DNA of 64,000 nucleotides from the NCBI GenBank assembly GCA_947498065.1, contig CANMIS010000002.1, positions 558,001 through 622,000 on the forward strand, written 5' to 3'. This stretch comes from an uncultured Erythrobacter sp. GTDB lineage: Bacteria > Pseudomonadota > Alphaproteobacteria > Sphingomonadales > Sphingomonadaceae. The position numbers and the translations under genes are program-made. Positions 59,006-64,000 of this stretch are shown piece by piece. The notes under the pieces were generated by a model. The model was given only the letters and a program-made list of their open reading frames with translations. It was not told the origin of the DNA and made no database searches. Numbering within the stretch: the stretch's first letter is position 1; every line of letters starts with the position of its first letter.

Positions 59006-59529
59006 GCTACACCTTCTGCCTTGATTACTTGCTCATCGCTTAGTGCAGCCAGACGAACCGAGAGCTCTTGCAGTTTGCCCGACACACAGGCGGCTGATGC
59101 GGCTTCATCGCGGCCTTCCAAGAAAGTCACATTGCGCGCAACAGCATCCGTGATCTTGGCAGAATCGCCTTCGCCAAAGGCGCTGCGATACGCGCCCAGA
59201 CGGCCGCCGAGTACGCCCATCAATTTGCCGACGCGCTTGCCCACGACCACATCGTTGACGCCAAATTCGCGCAATTGCCCTTCCATGTCCTCAACGAACA
59301 GCTCGGCCAGCAAAGCGCTTTCGCTGCGCATTTCAGCGGCCTCAACGCGCAGGATCACAACGCTAAGTACAGCGGTGATCATGTCAAACCGGCCATCCAC
59401 GCTGTCATCGACGCCGCATTCGGAATAATAGCTTGGCTCGCGTGCAAGCTCGATCACGCGGTGCCACAGCGGGCGCACTTTCTCACGCGGATCAGGCGCG
59501 GTCCCCAGCAGTTTCGATAGGAATGACAT
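59002..59529 (-). CDS. Ubiquinol-cytochrome c chaperone (CBP3-like)
   Basis: A 175-residue protein of the Ubiq_cyt_C_chap family, related to mitochondrial CBP3/UQCC1, which assists cytochrome b/bc1 complex assembly. Visible features are VRPLWHRVIELAREPSYYSECGVDDSVDGRFDMI, AELFVEDMEGQLREFGVNDVVVGKRVGKLMG and LGGRLGAYRSAF. The order with DUF177 is common in alphaproteobacteria. Confidence 0.9.
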   Translation of the reverse strand: MSFLSKLLGTAPDPREKVRPLWHRVIELAREPSYYSECGVDDSVDGRFDMITAVLSVVILRVEAAEMRSESALLAELFVEDMEGQLREFGVNDVVVGKRVGKLMGVLGGRLGAYRSAFGEGDSAKITDAVARNVTFLEGRDEAASAACVSGKLQELSVRLAALSDEQVIKAEGVA

Positions 59530-59747
59530 TCAGGGCCCTTTCGCCTCAAAGTTCAGCCTCGCGGGCACAAATCTCTGCCGCATTCAGCCAGAATTCAACC
59601 AATTCACCCCAGCTGCAATCGACAGCGGCGTTGCAAGGCATGAACGAGGGCCTTAAAGCCCAGTGTCACGCGATATAGGATACGGTGCGGCGCGGGCAAT
59701 AGATGCCCCTCGCTGATATTGAGCGAAACGAAGGAACGGCAGACGCA

Positions 59748-60239
59748 ATGAACAGGCTTGATCGAGCAGGACGCGCAAAACTCTGGCGCAAGAGCCGAGT
59801 GCTCGCTTTGGTGGCTGGCGCTGGCCTAACTTTGGCCGGGTGCTCGTCCATCCAGGAAACGCGCGGCTATGTCGTCGACAATGTCTTGCTGCAATCGGTC
59901 CAACCTGGGATTGATAATCAGCGTTCTGTTGAGGGCACTCTGGGCCGCCCAAGCTTTACCAGCCAATATGGTGAGCCGACCTGGTATTATGTCTCCAGCG
60001 TTACGGGCCGCCGTCCATTGGTGCGCCCGCGCATTCGCCAGCATTCGGTTCTTGCGGTGAAATTCGATGCTGAGGGCAATGTGGCGTCGGTTGAGAATGC
60101 CGGGCTGGATCAAGTCGTCTTCCTGACGCCGGATGGCGATAAGACGCCGACTCTGGGCCGCGAGCGCGGTTTCCTAGAAGACCTGTTTGGCAATATCGGC
60201 ACGGTTGGCTCTGGCGTTGGGCCGGGCGGCCCGCAATAG
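59748..60239 (+). CDS. bamE: Outer membrane protein assembly factor BamE
   Basis: A 163-residue lipoprotein of the BAM complex (SmpA/OmlA). The signal ends VAGAGLTLAGCSS with the lipobox Cys. The BamE core has LLQSVQPGIDNQRSVEGTLGRPSFTSQYGEPTWYYVSS. The ATG at 59748 with AAGGA upstream fits the signal peptide; the 15-residue extension is rejected. The C-terminus is Gly-rich and longer than in E. coli. Divergent from the bc1 chaperone gene across ~220 bases without clear sites. Confidence 0.9.
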   Translation: MNRLDRAGRAKLWRKSRVLALVAGAGLTLAGCSSIQETRGYVVDNVLLQSVQPGIDNQRSVEGTLGRPSFTSQYGEPTWYYVSSVTGRRPLVRPRIRQHSVLAVKFDAEGNVASVENAGLDQVVFLTPDGDKTPTLGRERGFLEDLFGNIGTVGSGVGPGGPQ

Positions 60240-60281
60240 CGCTCGCTTGATTGCCGGAATTGAGCGCCCATATCGCTTGCC

Positions 60282-60842
60282 ATGAGTAACGATACGGCGA
60301 GCCACGGCCTGACCCAGTGGCACGGCACCACCATTGTTGGCGTTAAGCGCGATGGCAAAATTGTCATCGCGGGCGATGGTCAGGTTTCCATGGGTAACAC
60401 CGTGATGAAACCCAATGCTCGCAAGGTGCGCCGGATCGGTGAGGGCGGCAAGGTTGTTGCTGGCTTTGCGGGTGCGACCGCCGATGCCTTCACTTTGTTT
60501 GAGCGGCTTGAGAAAAAGCTGGAGCAATATTCCGGCCAATTGCTGCGCTCCGCAGTCGAGCTCGCCAAGGACTGGCGCACCGACAAGTACCTGCGCAATC
60601 TTGAAGCTTTGATGATCGTCGCGGACAGCGAGACCTTGCTGGTGCTGACTGGCAATGGCGATGTGCTGGAGCCGGAAGGCGGCATCGCGGCGATTGGTTC
60701 GGGCGGCAATTATGCGCTCGCCGCGGCGAAAGCGCTGGCTGATTATGAGAGCGATGCGGAGCAAATTGCGACTAAGGCGATGGCCGTGGCGGCAGATATC
60801 TGCGTCTTCACCAATGGCAATGTGACACTCGAAACGGTTTGA
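60282..60842 (+). CDS. hslV: ATP-dependent protease subunit HslV
   Basis: The 186-residue proteasome-like peptidase of the HslUV (ClpYQ) complex. The catalytic Thr begins the mature chain at [24 protein letters not shown], so about 15 residues would be removed or the Thr exposed by processing; this propeptide is longer than in E. coli. [25 protein letters not shown] is intact. Followed by hslU 44 bases later. Confidence 0.96.
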   Translation: MSNDTASHGLTQWHGTTIVGVKRDGKIVIAGDGQVSMGNTVMKPNARKVRRIGEGGKVVAGFAGATADAFTLFERLEKKLEQYSGQLLRSAVELAKDWRTDKYLRNLEALMIVADSETLLVLTGNGDVLEPEGGIAAIGSGGNYALAAAKALADYESDAEQIATKAMAVAADICVFTNGNVTLETV

Positions 60843-60886
60843 GCTCGCTGACCGCTGAGCTTCCTCTTTCTTCCTGACGGACAATC

Positions 60887-62188
60887 ATGACAGACAATCT
60901 TACACCCAAGGCAATTGTTGCTGCGCTCGATGAGCATATCATTGGCCAAAAGGACGCGAAGCGCGCCGTTGCGGTCGCGCTGCGCAATCGCTGGCGCCGG
61001 CAGAGGCTGAACGCGGATTTGCGCGATGAGGTGACGCCTAAGAACATCCTGATGATCGGCCCAACTGGCTGCGGTAAGACGGAGATCAGCCGCCGCCTCG
61101 CGAAGCTGGCCGAGGCGCCATTCGTTAAGATCGAGGCGACCAAGTTCACCGAGGTTGGATATGTCGGCCGCGATGTGGAGCAGATTGCCCGCGATCTAGC
61201 CGAAGAAGCAATCCGGCTCGAAAAAGAGCGCCGCCGAGAGGCCGTGCGCGAAGCCGCGTCTGACGCCGCAATGGAGCGCCTGCTCAACGCTTTGGTCGGC
61301 GACAACGCCTCAGAGGCGACCCGCGAGAGTTTCCGCCAGCGCATCATTCAAGACGCGATGAACGAGGTTGAGGTCGAAATCGACGTGACCGAGGCGCCCA
61401 ATATGCCGTTTGATATGGGCAATATGGGCGGCAATATGGGCATGATCGACTTGTCAGACATGATGGGCAAAGCGCTTGGCAAGACGCCAACGAAACGCCG
61501 CAAGATGCGCGTGCCAGAGGCGTGGGATAAGCTCGTCGATGAAGAGGCCGACAAGCGGCTCGATGACGACGATGTTGCGCAAACAGCTTTGCGCAATGCG
61601 GAAACCAACGGGATCGTGTTCCTCGACGAAATCGACAAAATCGCGGTCTCTGATGTGCGCGGTGGCTCCGTCAGCCGAGAGGGCGTGCAGCGCGACCTTT
61701 TGCCGCTGATCGAGGGCACAACGGTCAGCACCAAATACGGCCCGATGAAAACGGATCACGTGCTGTTTATCGCCAGCGGCGCATTCCATTTGGCCAAGCC
61801 ATCGGACATGCTGCCTGAATTGCAGGGGCGCTTGCCGATCCGGGTAGAGCTGCGCGCGCTGACCGAAGAGGACTTTGTGCGCATTCTGGGCGAGACCAAG
61901 GCCAATCTGGTCGAGCAATATCGCGCGCTGATCGGCACAGAAGATGTCACCTTGGATTTCAAAGATGATGCAGTGAGTGAAATCGCCAAGATCGCTGCTC
62001 AAGTGAATGAGAGCGTCGAAAACATTGGTGCGCGGCGTTTGCAAACCGTGATGGAAAAACTGCTCGAAGAAATCAGCTTTGAAGCGGAAGAGCACCAAGG
62101 CGAGACGATTACAATCGATGCCGAATATGTGCGCGGCCGCCTGACCGAGCTGGCGGGCAATAGCGATCTGTCGAAATACATCCTGTGA
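60887..62188 (+). CDS. hslU: ATP-dependent protease ATPase subunit HslU
   Basis: A 433-residue AAA+ unfoldase pairing with HslV. It has [32 protein letters not shown], Walker [16 protein letters not shown] and Walker [11 protein letters not shown]. The inserted I-domain contains the low-complexity [21 protein letters not shown]. The C-terminal [21 protein letters not shown] is the sensor-2 region. Its stop overlaps the next gene (GTGA). Confidence 0.97.
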   Translation: MTDNLTPKAIVAALDEHIIGQKDAKRAVAVALRNRWRRQRLNADLRDEVTPKNILMIGPTGCGKTEISRRLAKLAEAPFVKIEATKFTEVGYVGRDVEQIARDLAEEAIRLEKERRREAVREAASDAAMERLLNALVGDNASEATRESFRQRIIQDAMNEVEVEIDVTEAPNMPFDMGNMGGNMGMIDLSDMMGKALGKTPTKRRKMRVPEAWDKLVDEEADKRLDDDDVAQTALRNAETNGIVFLDEIDKIAVSDVRGGSVSREGVQRDLLPLIEGTTVSTKYGPMKTDHVLFIASGAFHLAKPSDMLPELQGRLPIRVELRALTEEDFVRILGETKANLVEQYRALIGTEDVTLDFKDDAVSEIAKIAAQVNESVENIGARRLQTVMEKLLEEISFEAEEHQGETITIDAEYVRGRLTELAGNSDLSKYIL

Positions 62189-62598
62189 CGGGAGGGCCCG
62201 TCGGCGATTTGGCCGCGATGCTGGCTGGCATGGATCCGTTGCTGCATGAGCTGCCCTATGTGTTCATGCATGAAGATCGCTGGACCGATTTCTCGATAGA
62301 ACTGAGCGGTATGTTCGCTTCCATGCATGAGGATGAGGGCACGACTTACGTGTTCGCGCTCGATCAAGAATGGGAGATGGCGGCAGGCTTGCCTCGGTTC
62401 GCGCGCGTTACCTTGCAAGTGCACTCTGATTTGGAAGGCGTTGGTCTAACCGCCGCTGTATCATCAGCGCTGGCAGAGGTTGGCATCTCTTGCAATGTCA
62501 TCGCGGCGTTTCACCATGATCATCTGTTTGTGCCGTGGGACCGGCGGCTCGAGGCGATGGCTATACTCAAGCAGCTCGCCAACGACGCAGGTCGATGA
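62185..62598 (+). CDS. ACT-domain protein coupled to hslU
   Basis: 137 residues; the C-terminal half is an ACT-like domain of the ACT_3 type ([44 protein letters not shown]), and the N-terminal half begins [24 protein letters not shown] domains usually bind amino acids or other small ligands; this family has no defined function. The start is a GTG overlapping the hslU stop, so it is translated after HslU. Confidence 0.85.
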   Translation: MTGGPVGDLAAMLAGMDPLLHELPYVFMHEDRWTDFSIELSGMFASMHEDEGTTYVFALDQEWEMAAGLPRFARVTLQVHSDLEGVGLTAAVSSALAEVGISCNVIAAFHHDHLFVPWDRRLEAMAILKQLANDAGR

Positions 62599-62700
62599 TT
62601 CTCAACCCTTCGGCGAGCGAGCCTGCGATCATTGCTTGAGCTTGCGCGCTAAGAACGCTTTAACAGTGCCCAACACTTTCACGATTGGGGACTGAAAGCA

Positions 62701-64000
62701 TGATCACTCAGACATTTCGCCGTACTTTTCTTGCCAGCGTTGCAACCGCTGCCTTGGCCATGGGCGCGCCCGCCTTTGCCGATGACCATTCCGGCGATGG
62801 CGCGCAGGAGGCTCCAACGCTCTCTGCTCCGAAGATTGAATACACCCGTTGGCAGCTGGACAACGGCCTGACCGTGATTGCCCTGCCAGACAACACGACG
62901 GCGAATGTCACGACGTCGCTGTGGTACAAGGTCGGCTCAAAGCATGACCCAGAGGGCCGCTCAGGCTTTTCGCATTTGTTCGAGCATATCCTCAGCCGCA
63001 AGACGGTGAATATGCCGTACAATATGATCAACAAACTGACCGAGGATGTTGGCGGCCAGCGCAATGCCTCCAACTGGATTGATCGCACCAATTACTTCGA
63101 GACGGTGCCAGCGCAATATCTCGAAACGATGCTGTGGACCCACCGCGAGCGTATGGCTTTCCCCGTGGTCGATGCCGAGGTGTTTGAGAACGAACGCAAT
63201 GTCGTGAAGGAAGAGCTGCGCACCCGCGTGCTTGCACCGCCTTATGGCCGGCTTCAGCGGATCGTGATTCCAGAAAACGCCTATGACGTGCTGCCGATGC
63301 GCCGTCCCGGCATTGGTTCAATCGAAGATTTGGACTCCGCGACTTTGGATGATGCCCGCGCGTTTCATCAGGCTTATTATGGTCCCGACACAGCCACCCT
63401 GATTGTTGCCGGCAATTTCGAAATGGAAAAGCTGCGCGCGCTGGTTGACCAATATTTTGCCGATATCGCACCGCGCGACAATCCGATCAGCCTGGAGATT
63501 GAAGGCGAAGAGCCAGTTCGCACAGAGTCGCGCTCCATCGCTGCGACCGCGCCCAATGTCCCACTGCCAGTGGTTGGCGGCGTTTGGAAAGCGCCGTCCG
63601 TCAGCAGCGAAGATGCAGCAGCGATCGAAGTGCTATCCGCGATCATGGCGCGCGGCCAAAGCAGCCGCCTGCACACGGCCTTGGTGCGCACCGGGAAAGC
63701 GGTTCAGGCCGCCCATTTCGATACGATGACGATGGATGGCGGCTTCATTGCCAATTTTGCCGTGCTCAGCCCGGCGGCGAATTCCGAGGAAGCAAACGCC
63801 ATCCTGAACGCAGAGCTCGAACGTATTCGCACAGAGCCAGTGACCGATGCGGAACTGACCGAGGCGAAGAATGAGATTTTCTCTTCAGCTCTGTCTCAGC
63901 GTCAGACCGTTCGCGGGCGCGCCTTTGAGCTGGGCGAGGCTTTGGTCTCAACCGGCAATCCTGATGCCGCAGATGCGCGGCTTGCTCGAATTGCTTCGGT
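62701..64000 (+). CDS. M16 family zinc peptidase (3' end outside window)
   Basis: The reading frame is open from the ATG at 62701 to the window end (about 433 residues) and was missed by the ORF track because it has no stop here. The signal peptide is TFLASVATAALAMGAPAFAD. The inverted zinc motif HxxEH is present as SGFSHLFEHILSRKTVN, with the downstream Glu region VFENERNVVKEELRTR. It then continues into the second M16 domain (LPVVGGVWKAPSVSSEDAAAIEVL). It is a periplasmic pitrilysin-like peptidase; full-length members are often ~900 residues. Confidence 0.93.

Noticed and set aside
1-64000. CRISPR array, prophage, transposase or integrase genes
   Set aside because: No regularly spaced repeats, phage structural genes or recombinase motifs were seen; both tRNA genes lack integrase genes or obvious att duplications.

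Overview
The window looks like chromosomal DNA of an alphaproteobacterium of the order Sphingomonadales, most likely the Erythrobacteraceae. This is inferred from a high GC content and several TonB-dependent receptors including an Oar-like one. It also rests on a bacteriophytochrome with an HWE-type kinase and on alphaproteobacterial housekeeping genes: an NDUFA12 homologue, COQ9, a cytochrome bc1 assembly chaperone, DUF2155 next to aat, and EipA/DUF1134. No phage, plasmid, transposase, CRISPR array or rRNA operon is visible. Two genes are cut by the window edges: the Oar-like receptor on the left and an M16 peptidase on the right.

Layout. 0-12.6 kb: outer-membrane receptor, MASE1 hybrid histidine kinase, TonB-type protein, manC-manA pair for GDP-mannose supply, and a light-sensing operon (heme oxygenase plus bacteriophytochrome). 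12.8-17 kb: telA/xpaC/PHA-granule-type operon divergent from a DUF389 membrane protein. 17-22 kb: orphan fatty acyl-AMP ligase, recX, a DUF192 lipoprotein, NDUFA12, DUF2155, aat, tRNA-Trp. 22-27.8 kb: the secE-nusG-rplK-rplA translation/transcription block, carrying three extra genes (an AGCS symporter, a small Cys/His protein and pspA). 27.8-44.5 kb: an accessory, catabolic-looking region with a polysaccharide deacetylase/acetyltransferase pair, a GMC alcohol oxidoreductase with a ferredoxin-like Cys motif, a CinA-like protein, a Baeyer-Villiger-type monooxygenase, two TonB-dependent receptors, acyl-CoA dehydrogenase, enoyl-CoA hydratase and two thiolases, one lacking thiolase catalytic residues. 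44.5-46.3 kb: hppD with a coupled VOC protein behind a clear promoter/operator. 46.5-64 kb: a GGDEF-EAL protein, tRNA-Ser, eipA, tyrB, ribE-ribD, a YgjP/YcgN/SCO operon, an ankyrin protein, COQ9, ssb, a low-GC membrane-protein/XRE cassette, DUF177, a bc1 chaperone, bamE, hslVU with an ACT-domain protein, and the M16 peptidase.

How the genes work together. The 29-44 kb stretch could import a hydrophobic or cyclic substrate through TonB receptors, oxidise it (GMC, BVMO) and pass it to beta-oxidation. This is inferred from gene content only. hppD and tyrB are both tyrosine catabolism steps.

The most interesting signals are non-coding. A three-copy family of about 80 bp near-perfect hairpins occurs at 17.0, 39.4 and 40.7 kb. 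Three CGRTYCATCG motifs spaced exactly 21 bp apart lie upstream of eipA. Operator-like dyads overlap the promoters of hppD and of the XRE cassette. No single novel multi-gene defence or mobile system is evident.
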